Notes: generated by a model not told the origin, from the letters alone. A stretch of 64,000 nucleotides of DNA from JADKIH01 sp031417555 (GCA_031417555.1 JANOVV010000087.1:17070-81069); one strand, 5' to 3'; shown: positions 1 to 8,512, numbered from the stretch's first letter. A program made the numbers and translations.

Positions 1-1
1 C

Positions 2-811
2 AAAAATAAATATCATACAAAGATTGCCATCACTCCGCTCGGGCTTATCTCCGAAAAACTATACGATGGCAAGATTACGGAAGCCGATGTATTTCGGGCT
101 GTGAGTTATGGATTCGATCCGCCTACGGCAAAAGGTTTCCAAATGGCAACGTTCGACGTTACAGGAATGGAATTGCTGAAGGCAATGGAATTTGGCTTGT
201 CACAGCTTGGAGTGAGCGAAGATTTTTTCTTGCAGTTCAGCGGGATGAAATTCGAATATGATCCGAAACAACCTGTTGGACAAAGAGTGATAATTTCTTC
301 TGTCCGCATCCGTCATAAGAGGTTATCACTGGCGAAGGTTTATTCTGTTTCCGTTAACAGCGGAGTAGCGGGACTTATTCCGCTTGCAGGAGTGAATGCG
401 ACTAACATTGTAATCAGGCCCGAATTTGAATATGATGTTGTATCCAATTATATTTCGCGAAGCAGGAATATTTCATATCATTCGGAAGGGAGGATCAAGG
501 AATTGCATTGTCATCCGCTACGATTGACAAAAGAAGAAGTAGTTTCTGAAAATTTAGAAAGCGAAAACGTTTATCCAAATCCGTTTAATGAGCGGATAAA
601 TTTTAGAATCAATTCTAAAACGGAAAAACATGTTTCTTTTGTTCTTTACAATCAGTTAGGAGAACAGGTTTATTCGGTGAGCAAAGAAATTATTCCTGAA
701 GGTGAATCCATGATTGAAATAAATACAGGATCGTTGAAGTCTGGAATTTATTATTACAGGATTATTGAAGGAACCCGAGTTGTGACGGGAAGAGTGGTTT
801 GCGTTCATTGA
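2..811 (+). CDS. 5'-nucleotidase C-terminal domain protein with T9SS type A tail (5' partial)
   Basis: The frame is open from the left edge, so the gene starts outside the window; the first GTG inside it (101) is internal to the domain. The first ~170 residues match the substrate-specificity domain of secreted 5'-nucleotidases/UDP-sugar hydrolases (5_nucleotid_C): an ITPLGLIS segment, GKITEADVF, and VSVNSGVAG near the nucleotide-binding part. The metallophosphatase domain would lie upstream. The last ~75 residues are a T9SS type A sorting domain (VYPNPFNERI ... LYNQLGEQVY ... LKSGIYYYRI), so the mature enzyme is expected at the cell surface or outside the cell. It probably releases phosphate or nucleosides from extracellular nucleotides. 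Family assignment is fairly sure; substrate is inferred. Confidence 0.8.
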   Translation, partial: KNKYHTKIAITPLGLISEKLYDGKITEADVFRAVSYGFDPPTAKGFQMATFDVTGMELLKAMEFGLSQLGVSEDFFLQFSGMKFEYDPKQPVGQRVIISSVRIRHKRLSLAKVYSVSVNSGVAGLIPLAGVNATNIVIRPEFEYDVVSNYISRSRNISYHSEGRIKELHCHPLRLTKEEVVSENLESENVYPNPFNERINFRINSKTEKHVSFVLYNQLGEQVYSVSKEIIPEGESMIEINTGSLKSGIYYYRIIEGTRVVTGRVVCVH

Positions 812-911
812 TTCTTCCGATTGCAGGTTTCAGGATGGGTTATAGAATATTGCCCCGGCACGTTCTAAGACGGAATTAATTGTCTGAGGAAATTGCTCCC
901 AGTACCGATAC

Positions 912-1916
912 TCAGTCTGAAACCTGCGATCCTTTTTTTGATTCGATCTTTCTTCTCAGGTCGTTGAAATACCTTTGCCTCTCCTTTTCATTAACTGTAC
1001 TTATAAGAGATGATTTTCGCAAAGTATTTTCGAGTGATTTTTTTGTAGCATCGCAGAATTGTTTATCACGTGTTATCATGTAATTTAATACGCCATGATT
1101 GATAAAGACGGTTTTGGAATTGCTTCCTTCGGCGAGAATGGTATTGTGTCCGAGAAAAACTTCGTTGAAGTAAAGCTGATAATTCTTATCATTCCCTGAA
1201 GGAAGTGATCCATAAACAAACTTCTCGCCTGCTTCAGCTTCGGCTTCGATGTGGTTAACGAGCTTCAGCAATTCATTGTATATAATTGCAGGAGTTTCTT
1301 TATCCTTGAACACTCCAGACTCCTTATAAAACTCTACCTGGTGAATAGAGCTCGTTATTGTTTCTGCACTCCATATCTCGATGGAAGGAATTTTTCTGTA
1401 TGTGTTAATGATTTCGGTTTCGATCGCACGAATTCGTTCACTCATCTGATAATCTTCGTAATGCAGTTTATTATAATCAGGAAAAGAGAGGATTGTTTTA
1501 TTCCAGAAAAAGCTCTTAAACCTTGAAAGCTCGGGGAATTGAAAATGTAGAAAAGGAGGAATGTCCTTCGTCTCGATGAACATCAGGCAATTTTCGAGAG
1601 CGGCGATAGACTTCATTTGATATAGCATATCGGTCACATACTTTTCGAAATCAAAATTCTCCGATCCAATCCAGTTTCCGAAGAAAACGGTACTGTTAGT
1701 GTTTAGGCCGAGGATATGATCGAGTGAAATCTGAAACTTCTCGCAGACCTTCTGAATTTCCTCAAGCGAAATCGGCTTCTCTCCTCTTATTCTCCTGTAA
1801 GCGCTGTCTGTGCTAATATCGAGCGTGTCGGCAACTTCCTCAACAAACGAAAGGTGCCCTGGCAATTTGGATCTGACATGATTAAAAAAAAGTTTTTGCA
1901 AATCGATTGATTCCAT
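912..1916 (-). CDS. Helix-turn-helix transcriptional regulator (Bacteroidota family)
   Basis: 334-residue cytosolic protein. Residues ~20-70 form an XRE/Cro-like helix-turn-helix: FVEEVADTLDIS, then SAYRRIRGEKPISLEEI, then a third helix and LDHILGL. The remaining ~260 residues are helical with no recognised catalytic motif and probably bind a ligand or oligomerise. Proteins of this architecture are common in Bacteroidota and are generally annotated only as helix-turn-helix proteins. The gene is convergent with the 5'-nucleotidase and is not in an operon, so no target can be deduced. The ATG start directly precedes the helix-turn-helix region and fits the family. Role in transcription is likely; what it senses is unknown. 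Confidence 0.7.
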   Translation of the reverse strand: MESIDLQKLFFNHVRSKLPGHLSFVEEVADTLDISTDSAYRRIRGEKPISLEEIQKVCEKFQISLDHILGLNTNSTVFFGNWIGSENFDFEKYVTDMLYQMKSIAALENCLMFIETKDIPPFLHFQFPELSRFKSFFWNKTILSFPDYNKLHYEDYQMSERIRAIETEIINTYRKIPSIEIWSAETITSSIHQVEFYKESGVFKDKETPAIIYNELLKLVNHIEAEAEAGEKFVYGSLPSGNDKNYQLYFNEVFLGHNTILAEGSNSKTVFINHGVLNYMITRDKQFCDATKKSLENTLRKSSLISTVNEKERQRYFNDLRRKIESKKGSQVSD

Positions 1917-2608
1917 TTAACAATTATTTTTAAGTGTAGAAAAAAGTTAAAATTAAAGAAAAATTTTTGAAAGACAAAGAAGCTACTACACTACAGCTTC
2001 CCATCCTCGCTGGGCGATGTTAAGCAAACCACAAGCTTTGATAAAAAAACCGAACAATGACCGAGCGCGTGACTTCGTCCGCGATGTAGCCGGGGAACCG
2101 CAATAAAAAACGGAATAAATTAATCGTTGAATCATTGGAAATATAGTTTACTTATTTAATATTTCCTTCGGGTTATGATTAGTAACGTACCATTCCGGCT
2201 TATCCAAAGCCACATCGCGCTGGGGATTATGCTGGAATAAAAGGGCCAATAAAAATATCGCTAATAGAATTGCATTCTTTATTTTATTCTTAAAAGTTGT
2301 AAGGTCGTAGTCCGCGTGAACAAAGTCTGCTTATTTAATCTAGTTTGTCTTGTCCTGAAACAACACTTTCATTAGATTTTTTCAAATTGCACGTGAATAC
2401 TATACTAAAATAGTTCGCAGAAAACCCTTGCTGTGCAGGACTTACTTTTAATTCACCTATAAAACACAAAATCCGCTTCGGAGCACCGTATTTTTTATTG
2501 GTTAGCGATAAGGAAATCTTGCTCAGCTGGGGAAAATAGAAGTGATGAAAAATGGAGAAGTGGATAAGTATTTTTCGAGAGGTGAAAACTAAGTTGATTT
2601 AGAATAAT
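1917..2608. other. Spacer with start-less coding-like stretches on the minus strand
   Basis: No complete gene is visible. The minus strand has three open, protein-like stretches without usable starts: 2337-2603 (contains YGAPKRILCFIGEL and SPAQQGFSANYFS), 2157-2334 (contains ILLAIFLLALLF then RDVALDKPEWYV), and about 1990-2110 (contains FPGYIADEVTRSVIV). Their amino-acid composition is ordinary and they lie head to tail in the same direction, which suggests decayed gene remnants or a dispersed repeat that happens to be open. I do not recognise a protein family. Confidence 0.4.
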
Positions 2609-3961
2609 TCAAATTTTAATAATTCGAACAGGTGAGCCAATAAGTTCTTTTAAAAAAACAAAGTAAATACCCGGAGATAATTCTGAAACTGACAACGTAT
2701 TTTTATCAGAATATAATTTTTCGGATTTAACCATTCTTCCTACGTTATCATAGAATACAACCGTTTTGGGTTGAGTAAATTGTCTGAAATAAATTGTGAT
2801 TTCACTTCTTGCCGGGTTTGGAAAAATACTAAATTCTGTTTCATTATTTACTGACGTTATTCCAGAAGTTAAAGAATAATATTCAAAAGCACATTTACTA
2901 CAATTTGAAGTACCCATCGTCCACTTACATTCCATTAAAGAATCTATTAATCCTAATGAGTTATATACCGTCCGGCCGCTTTCGCCACCTCGGCCGCAAA
3001 AACCTGCATCGGTATTAAAGTAGTTAATTAATCGATTCAAACTGTCATATGAGTTTGAAGATTCATGGCACAATTCTAAAATACTAAATACTTTCGAATA
3101 ATAATCCGAAGAAATTAAATTATAATTGGCATCATACAAATAAGTAGTTGAATCAGTGGTTTCATGCATCGAGCCCGAAACCCAATCGTTGATTAATTTC
3201 AGTGATAAATAACCTGCATTATCATAGATATATTTTGTTACCGTAGAATCTCCGGAGCTTTGTATAATTTCCGAAATAAAATCCAGAGAATCATTCGGTA
3301 AATAATAATACAACTCGTCAATATAGAAGCTAAAAACTCCCGGAGGCTTCCACGTTTCAACTGACCATCTTGTTCTTTTCCCAAATGAATCAGTATAAAA
3401 TGTAATGCGATTATAATTAACCCATGCATTTAAAGAATCAACAAAATTTTGGCCGATGATTATTTTCGTTTGATTAAGTGCATCAAATAAATACAAAGCT
3501 CGGGAATCATTTACAAATGCATTTAATAAATTATCAAATTTCTGAACATCCTTTTCAATTATACGACCAAGAGAATCATAAGAATAAATTTCATTTTCCC
3601 CAATCGTAAATCCTGAATTATAACGATAAACTGTAAATAAAATTAAACTATCATTATTGTTATACTGCCAAGTTTGATCATCTTGTCTCACCCAAACAGG
3701 ATCTTGAAAATAGTTGTTTTTTATACTAAGTAATTTTTTTGTTGAAGAATAGGTATATAGCCTCTGATTCCAAGGTAAGCCAAGACTATCGTTTAAATAC
3801 CCTGTCGAATTAATTAATAATCCATCCACGTTAAATGAGTCGACACCTGAATATTTTATTGAATTATTCTCTATACAATGGTGTATAACAACAGAATCTA
3901 TCTGGCTAAATACTATAAATGGTATAAGGGTAAAAAATAAAACTAAACGAATTGGTTTCAT
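2609..3961 (-). CDS. Secreted T9SS type A protein with YD/RHS-like repeats
   Basis: 450 residues. A signal peptide (residues 1-19, hydrophobic core LVLFFTLIPFIVFS, then Q) is followed by about 340 residues of loosely repeating units of the form YDSLGRI, YDNAGYL, YDANYNL, YDSLNRL, YNSLGLI. These recall the YD repeats of RHS-type beta-structures in short, degenerate form. A cluster of cysteines precedes the tail. The last ~75 residues are a T9SS type A sorting domain (FSIFPNPARSEI ... YDNVGRMV ... LSPGIYFVFLK). No enzyme motif is seen. It is likely an exported surface or extracellular protein of unknown function, transcribed alone. Confidence 0.75.
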   Translation of the reverse strand: MKPIRLVLFFTLIPFIVFSQIDSVVIHHCIENNSIKYSGVDSFNVDGLLINSTGYLNDSLGLPWNQRLYTYSSTKKLLSIKNNYFQDPVWVRQDDQTWQYNNNDSLILFTVYRYNSGFTIGENEIYSYDSLGRIIEKDVQKFDNLLNAFVNDSRALYLFDALNQTKIIIGQNFVDSLNAWVNYNRITFYTDSFGKRTRWSVETWKPPGVFSFYIDELYYYLPNDSLDFISEIIQSSGDSTVTKYIYDNAGYLSLKLINDWVSGSMHETTDSTTYLYDANYNLISSDYYSKVFSILELCHESSNSYDSLNRLINYFNTDAGFCGRGGESGRTVYNSLGLIDSLMECKWTMGTSNCSKCAFEYYSLTSGITSVNNETEFSIFPNPARSEITIYFRQFTQPKTVVFYDNVGRMVKSEKLYSDKNTLSVSELSPGIYFVFLKELIGSPVRIIKI

Positions 3962-4339
3962 TTATGAAAAGTACTAAAATATAACTAAAATTCAAATTAG
4001 ATTAGTGATTGATATATCCATCTGGGACGGACTTGCTAACCCAACATTGTATTCTTTCATTTCCCAAATAGAATTAAACCAACGACGCTTCGACGGACTA
4101 ATATCCGTCGAAACAACGCCGTGCTATTAATACAATTATAAACATATCCGGCGCAGCTGAGTTTGTAAAAACAACTAAATCGTCCAGATTATAAAGATTA
4201 TCATATTCACATCCATTTCGGGTTTATTTCCAGTCTGTGAATCATGTAAACTAATTTAAAAATTATGTACCTCTTACTATTAAAAGATTCTCACATTTGT
4301 CGTATAAAAATTCAGGCACAAAATTAATGAAGAAATAAA
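3962..4339. other. Spacer with one interspersed repeat copy
   Basis: No gene was found on either strand. The only structure noted is a copy of the GACGGAC repeat family, annotated separately, including its small inverted repeat. The rest is AT-rich and unremarkable. Confidence 0.5.
4026..4110. repeat. GACGGAC-type interspersed repeat, copy A
   Basis: The copy begins with GACGGACTTG and ends with CGCTTCGACGGAC, the two GACGGAC words being 66 bp apart. The same pair with the same spacing recurs near 7.67 kb and 11.05 kb. The right end folds as an inverted repeat, CGACGGA-6 nt-TCCGTCG (4091-4110). The middle is poorly conserved. Confidence 0.6.
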
Positions 4340-4414
4340 ATGACAACAAGAGTAGTTGCAGTCATAAAGCTATATCCTAAAGGCTTTTCAGCAAGAAACA
4401 AAAAAGAGATTTAA
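4340..4414 (+). CDS. Possible 24-residue leader ORF abutting the next gene
   Basis: An ATG opens a 24-codon frame (MTTRVVAVIKLYPKGF...) whose TAA stop is immediately followed by the ATG of the next gene. The zero-base junction would allow translational coupling. The product is basic, unlike the acidic protein it precedes. No homologue is recognised and a chance ORF cannot be excluded. Confidence 0.3.
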   Translation: MTTRVVAVIKLYPKGFSARNKKEI

Positions 4415-4732
4415 ATGAAAAATAAAAACCCTAAAGAAAAAGTAAACCTTCCAGGCTACCCATTGTATCCGCAAGGCGAAGATATTTTTAATCATTCAAA
4501 AGAAGAAACAGAAATAAATCCCGAAGACATCTCCAAAGTAAAGGTTGCAAATGAAAAAGAAGGAACTAAGAACGAAAAGAATTTTCAGGACGATGTTTCA
4601 GGAAGTGATTTGGATGTTCCAGGTACAGAATTGGATGATGTGCAGGAAAATGTTGGAAGCGAAGACGAAGAAAATAATTATTACAGCTTAGGTGGAGATA
4701 ATCACAACGATTTGGAAGAAGATAAAGGATAA
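4415..4732 (+). CDS. Conserved small acidic hypothetical protein (Bacteroidota)
   Basis: 105-residue, very acidic, soluble protein without signal peptide or membrane segment. Near the N-terminus is a proline/tyrosine-rich LPGYPLYP followed by GEDIF. The C-terminal half carries SGSDLDVPGTELDD and GSEDEENNYYSLGGDNH. I recognise this pattern as a conserved Bacteroidota protein of unknown function, probably largely disordered. A basic 24-codon ORF ends exactly at its start codon, and the DJ-1/PfpI gene follows on the same strand 240 bp later. No function is proposed. Confidence 0.7.
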   Translation: MKNKNPKEKVNLPGYPLYPQGEDIFNHSKEETEINPEDISKVKVANEKEGTKNEKNFQDDVSGSDLDVPGTELDDVQENVGSEDEENNYYSLGGDNHNDLEEDKG

Positions 4733-4972
4733 TGAATGGTTATGGACGAATTTAGAAATTATGAATAAAATAATTCTTTTAAATAAACGACCTCTTGGAA
4801 AACCAACATTATGTGATTATAAAATCCTTTAAGAAGAAATTCAAACTATCATCACATAATTTTCAGCGACACTATCGTATAAGAATTTGATAATATTCCA
4901 GAAGCATTCCTTGATTTGTTTGAAGGAAAAAATGAATATAAAAATTTATTAATAACCATAAAAAAAAATAAC

Positions 4973-5668
4973 ATGAAAATTTTAATTGTATTAACTTCTC
5001 ATAGTGCCTTGGGAAATACAGGTGAAAAAACCGGTTTTTGGGTAGAAGAATTTGCAACACCCTATTATATATTAGCCGATGCAGGAGCCGATATCACTAT
5101 AGCATCTCCTAAAGGTGGTCAGCCACCGGTCGATCCTAAAAGTGAAAAAGCAGATGCTCAAACACCATCAACAGAAAGATTTTATAAAGACACTGTACTA
5201 CTTGATAAAGTTGCGCACTCTTTAAAACTGATAGATGTAAAACAAAAGGATTATGATGCAGTTTTTTATCCCGGAGGCCACGGGCCAATGTGGGATCTGG
5301 CATCTGATAAAGTCTCTATTAAATTAATAGAGGAGTTTTACAATCATCAAAAGCCAATTGCGTTTGTTTGTCATGCGCCTGCTGCTTTAATTAATACGAA
5401 AGCAATAAATGGAAACCCACTTGTAAAAGGAAAAAATTTAACCAGCTTTTCAAATACAGAAGAAGTAGCAGTTAAACTATCTGAGATTGTTCCGTTTTTA
5501 TTGGAAGACGAACTTAAAAAACAGGGTGCACATTATACCAAGGGCAACGATTGGGGCTCTTATGCAAAACAAGACGGATTATTAATCACCGGGCAAAATC
5601 CTGCTTCTTCAGAAGCTGTTGCCAAGCTTCTTTTACAAACACTTAAAGTAGAAAATGTAATGCAATAG
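4973..5668 (+). CDS. DJ-1/PfpI family protein (type 1 glutamine amidotransferase-like)
   Basis: 231 residues from the ATG at 4973, chosen over an upstream TTG because the protein then begins directly with the first beta-strand (MKILIVLTSH). The fold signature is complete: FYPGGHGPMWDL before the nucleophile elbow, and FVCHAPAALI with the candidate catalytic cysteine. The length and the GFWVEEFATPY segment fit the Hsp31-like class of DJ-1/PfpI proteins, whose members act as chaperones, glyoxalase III or stress-protective hydrolases. No signal peptide is present, so it is probably cytosolic. The exact activity cannot be read from the sequence. Confidence 0.85.
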   Translation: MKILIVLTSHSALGNTGEKTGFWVEEFATPYYILADAGADITIASPKGGQPPVDPKSEKADAQTPSTERFYKDTVLLDKVAHSLKLIDVKQKDYDAVFYPGGHGPMWDLASDKVSIKLIEEFYNHQKPIAFVCHAPAALINTKAINGNPLVKGKNLTSFSNTEEVAVKLSEIVPFLLEDELKKQGAHYTKGNDWGSYAKQDGLLITGQNPASSEAVAKLLLQTLKVENVMQ

Positions 5669-5719
5669 ATCCTCAATATTAAGAAGTGAATTAAAACGAA
5701 CATTAAGTTGACGCTTATG

Positions 5720-5731
5720 CGATAGCTATCG
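5720..5731. repeat. Perfect 12-bp palindrome CGATAGCTATCG
   Basis: A perfect palindrome lies in the 80-bp gap between the DJ-1 gene and the convergent antitoxin gene. It is one of several short GC-rich palindromes in the spacers of this window. It has no T-tract and is not an obvious terminator. Confidence 0.5.
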
Positions 5732-5748
5732 GGAGGAGCAAAACGTTT

Positions 5749-6105
5749 TTAATAATCCTTTACAAGTGCATTCAACGGTATATTGAGAAACTCATTCAGA
5801 TTCCTGATCATCTCAAGTGTCAATTTCCGTTTCCGGTTAAGAATTTTCGAAACTTTATCCTTTCCGCCTAAATACTTTGCAAGATCTTTTTGCTTTAGAT
5901 TTTGCTGCTCCATCCTGTATTTAATAGCCTCGATAGGATCCGGAGCATTTATCTGGTAATGTTCATTTTCGTATTGTCCAATGAGCATCGCAAGAATATC
6001 AGCATCGTCACTTTCCCTTGTTCCTTTTTTAGCAAGAAATATTTTCTCGAACATTGCCAATGCTTTGTTATAATCTCTTTCAGTTTTTATTACTTTGAAT
6101 TCCAT
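5749..6105 (-). CDS. higA: HigA-type antitoxin, helix-turn-helix
   Basis: 118 residues. The C-terminal half is an XRE helix-turn-helix (YRMEQQNLKQKDLAKYLGG, then DKVSKILNRKRKLTLEMI), as in HigA antitoxins. The N-terminal ~55 residues should bind and neutralise the toxin. The gene lies 14 bp downstream of the HigB-like gene on the same strand, matching the toxin-first order typical of higBA. An inverted repeat in front of the operon is the likely operator for autoregulation by HigA or the complex. Pairing and motif make the call solid; toxin neutralisation itself is inferred. Confidence 0.82.
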   Translation of the reverse strand: MEFKVIKTERDYNKALAMFEKIFLAKKGTRESDDADILAMLIGQYENEHYQINAPDPIEAIKYRMEQQNLKQKDLAKYLGGKDKVSKILNRKRKLTLEMIRNLNEFLNIPLNALVKDY

Positions 6106-6119
6106 AATAAATATTTTTT

Positions 6120-6422
6120 TTAATAAACTTCTATCGTCACTGAATCTATTTTATCATATTCTGCATGTGTCCCGATATACTTTATAAATAACCACCCCTT
6201 CAGATAATTAATACTTGCGACAAGCCTGTATTTATTCCCTTTGATATTAAATACAACTCTGTCATTCGTGATTATATCTGCTGTTGCAAAATCGCCGATC
6301 ACATCATTGGGTTTACGCCAGTTTTTTGATCCCACATCATTGTACCACAATTCAAGAGGCTTTTTGGAATCAGCATGCTTTTTCCAGAATTTGAGTAAAG
6401 TCCCCCGGTTATGGATATTCAT
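6120..6422 (-). CDS. higB: HigB-type mRNA interferase toxin
   Basis: 100-residue basic protein of the HigB branch of the RelE superfamily. Visible features are LKFWKKHADSKKPLELWY at the N-terminus, WRKPNDV in the middle, and the RLVASINY ... LFIKYIGTHAEYDKI core that ends most HigB toxins. The family cleaves mRNA on translating ribosomes. It is the first gene of a two-gene operon with its antitoxin. The ATG start lies about 30 bp below an operator-like inverted repeat. It is intact, so the module may be functional. Confidence 0.85.
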   Translation of the reverse strand: MNIHNRGTLLKFWKKHADSKKPLELWYNDVGSKNWRKPNDVIGDFATADIITNDRVVFNIKGNKYRLVASINYLKGWLFIKYIGTHAEYDKIDSVTIEVY

Positions 6423-6433
6423 TGAATTCCTTT

Positions 6434-6474
6434 TACGGTGCTAATGTACAACAAAGTTGCCTAAATGGCAACTT
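6434..6474 (-). promoter_or_regulatory. higBA promoter/operator
   Basis: The 21-bp inverted repeat AAGTTGCC-TAAAT-GGCAACTT (6454-6474) is the likely antitoxin operator. Read on the minus strand, a TACATTAG element (one mismatch to the Bacteroidota -7 consensus TAnnTTTG) lies 19 nt downstream of a TTG inside the repeat. Antitoxin binding would therefore cover the promoter. Confidence 0.6.
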
Positions 6475-6993
6475 ATTTATTGGGGTTATTTTATAGGGTT
6501 TTTTCTTTATGCCAAAGCAAGGTGGATTCTATAGATAAATCACATTGGTGCAAATAAACTTTATCATTTGCTCTTGCCTGTGATATTTCAGGAACTACTT
6601 GAGCAGACATTTCTTGATAAGTTATTATTTATAGTTATAAATGAACTTTTGATTTGTGCTGATTATATAATCGTAAAACATCATAAAAGTATATTGCTGA
6701 ATGAAAAAAGTTGAGCAGCTAACAGCGGATTATTTATCTGCCGAAATAATACGTAAGCAGGATATTCACAGCACAAAAACAACGGAACTTGTCCGCTAAC
6801 TAGCGGACAGATGTTCTTGGAAGCAGTTTGGGTTTTTATTTTATTGGAAACAAAGGAAAGTTTAGAGTGAAGTCTGGCACAGCAGGGTATCGTGTTTAGC
6901 GATAAATGCTAATAGAAAATGAAACAATGTCGAATACCAAAAATGGAATTAAATACATAATCATATAATTCTAAATTAACTAACCTTATTATA
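6475..6993. other. Spacer with a perfect inverted repeat, no gene seen
   Basis: No complete gene was found. A perfect 18-bp inverted repeat, GTCCGCTA-AC-TAGCGGAC, lies at 6791-6808 and is far more GC-rich than its surroundings. A short open stretch after it (about 6787-6870, ending in a stop) reads like a protein tail but has no start or recognisable family. Confidence 0.4.
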
Positions 6994-7437
6994 ATGGTTG
7001 TAAAAACTTCCATTGCCGCTGATATTTGCACAATGAAATTCAAAACAGAAATTAATTATATTAAAGCGAAAGAACTGCGAGAGTTGATAAATGAAGCATT
7101 AAATTCATCCGCTTATGAAGATTCCTATTTGAGAGAAAAGCTACAAAAATTAAGCAGGCAGATTCCATTTCAAATCGGTCTTAGTTTGAATGTTAATTCA
7201 TATGAATGTACATGCTTCCATCTGGAAAAAGCAGAAAAAAAGTTAAGAGAGCTGCAAATTGCAGTTGATTTATGTACATTAGAATATTTTAATATTGATT
7301 CGCAGAAATTGGATTCAGTAGTGGAAGAAATCTTGGAACTAATTTCAATTACTCTTGAAAAAGCTGAAGTAGACGAAGAGAATAGGATGGAGGAAATTTT
7401 GAGCGAGTTTTTTGTGAAAAATGAGACTTCGTTTTAG
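6994..7437 (+). CDS. Hypothetical helical protein, possibly four-helix-bundle type
   Basis: 147 residues from ATG 6994; ATG 7033 is an alternative that starts MKFKTEINYIKAKEL and may be the true start. It is entirely helix-favouring and soluble. The segment LSRQIPFQIGLSLNV followed by a long charged helix and EYFNIDSQKLDSVVEEI vaguely resembles the bacterial four-helix-bundle (23S rRNA intervening-sequence) family common in Bacteroidota. The match is too weak to assert. It lies between two toxin-antitoxin modules in a repeat-rich spacer region. Function unknown. Confidence 0.5.
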   Translation: MVVKTSIAADICTMKFKTEINYIKAKELRELINEALNSSAYEDSYLREKLQKLSRQIPFQIGLSLNVNSYECTCFHLEKAEKKLRELQIAVDLCTLEYFNIDSQKLDSVVEEILELISITLEKAEVDEENRMEEILSEFFVKNETSF

Positions 7438-7670
7438 TTTCTCTTAACTCACATAAAAGGAACAAAACGGAATCATTTCTATTGACAGAAACATTCTCAA
7501 AAAATTTTTGAGCGTTTTGGAATTCCTTTTTCTAATAATATTCCGAATAAATACTTTGATTATCGGTTAAAAATAAAGGTATTTAATGATAAGTGATATA
7601 TAATTTTCGATATGTAACATATTTACTACTTATGTGATATATCAATATTTATATGTCTTTCCCCCTGCTG

Positions 7671-7762
7671 CGACGGACTTATCATCAAGTATTTTTTCAT
7701 GTCCTCAAACAAATCCAAATATATTTTCGTCGCTTCGACGGACATTTCCGCCAGCTGGCGGA
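7671..7762. repeat. GACGGAC-type interspersed repeat, copy B, with terminal palindrome
   Basis: It begins CGACGGACTT and reaches CGCTTCGACGGAC with the two GACGGAC words 65 bp apart, as in the other copies. It is directly followed by the palindrome TCCGCCAGCTGGCGGA where the other copies have a small inverted repeat of GGAC/GTCC type. Confidence 0.6.
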
Positions 7763-7843
7763 TTGTTTTAAGCTGTGTGATTTTAATCCACTGTTAAATG
7801 CTCATCGTTTTTCAAAACTTCCATAGTGAATAGGTATCTTCCA

Positions 7844-7911
7844 TTTTCCGCAGACACCCACTCCCAGCGAAACATTCCTTTTACCTCCAGCGAAACGTGA
7901 GCGAAACATTT
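7844..7911. repeat. GCGAAAC-type repeat, copy 1
   Basis: TTTTCCGCAG, then CAGCGAAACATTCCTTTT, then CCAGCGAAACGTGAGCGAAACATTT in pieces. The same order and spacing recur at 11362-11428 and 15933-15998. It lies just below the stop codon of the Fic gene. Confidence 0.65.
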
Positions 7912-7915
7912 TTAT

Positions 7916-8512
7916 TCATTCTGTTTTTGCAAACTCTAATAAAGGATTTATGTTTCCCTTGTCCGCCTCTCTGAGGGAACGTAAATAGTTATTCCTTACT
8001 TCGTCATGACTAACTAAATTCGATCTCCCCCAGTTGAAAACATGCTTTCCGAAAACATGATTAATGATTATGTCGGCCATCAACCGCGAATGCCTTCCAT
8101 TCCCATTTGAGAAGCAATGAATTTTTACCAAAGCATGTTTAAAGCGAATGGCGATCTCTTCATCAGGGTAAACTTTACCATTGATCCAATGTAAACAATC
8201 GTCACATAATTGCTTTAGTGAAACACCAATCTGAACCGGATCAATACCAATACTTTTTTCAGTCCTTCGAAATTCTCCTGCCCATTTCCAAACGTCACCA
8301 TACATTTTATGATGCAGATTACGAACAAATTTTTCAGTCAGTATTTCCTCCTTATTAAATTTTCTTCTCATCGTCCACTCGACAGCCTTTTCAATATTCT
8401 GCTGTTCGAATTCGTCCAGTTCCCCTCTTGTTGTTATGGATGAAATCAGTAATCCTTCCTTCTCATCATCAAGTGGCGTTTGACCATCTATATAATCTAT
8501 GTCTAGTCCCAT
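7916..8512 (-). CDS. Fic family protein, 'mobile mystery protein B' type
   Basis: 198 residues. The Fic motif is at ~130-142 (HCFSNGNGRHSR), within the helix pair KHALVKIHCF ... LMADIII. The acidic residue usual in HxFx(D/E)GN is asparagine here; my recollection is that this is common in the mobile mystery B subfamily. Fic proteins transfer AMP or other nucleotidyl groups to target hydroxyls. VRNLHHKMYGDVWKWAGEFRRTEKSIG is the usual upstream Fic flap region. The start overlaps the end of the helix-turn-helix partner by 10 bp, so the two are translationally linked. Such pairs are named for their association with mobile DNA; toxin action is inferred. Confidence 0.85.
   Translation of the reverse strand: MGLDIDYIDGQTPLDDEKEGLLISSITTRGELDEFEQQNIEKAVEWTMRRKFNKEEILTEKFVRNLHHKMYGDVWKWAGEFRRTEKSIGIDPVQIGVSLKQLCDDCLHWINGKVYPDEEIAIRFKHALVKIHCFSNGNGRHSRLMADIIINHVFGKHVFNWGRSNLVSHDEVRNNYLRSLREADKGNINPLLEFAKTE

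Larger units (their letters stand above)
7438..7915. other. Repeat-filled spacer
   Basis: No gene was found. This stretch carries copies of two repeat families and a perfect 16-bp palindrome, TCCGCCAGCTGGCGGA (7747-7762). The text between the repeats matches that between the same repeats near 11.1-11.2 kb (both have a version of AGCTGTG, then CTCATCGT), so the two places are diverged copies of one longer element. Confidence 0.55.
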
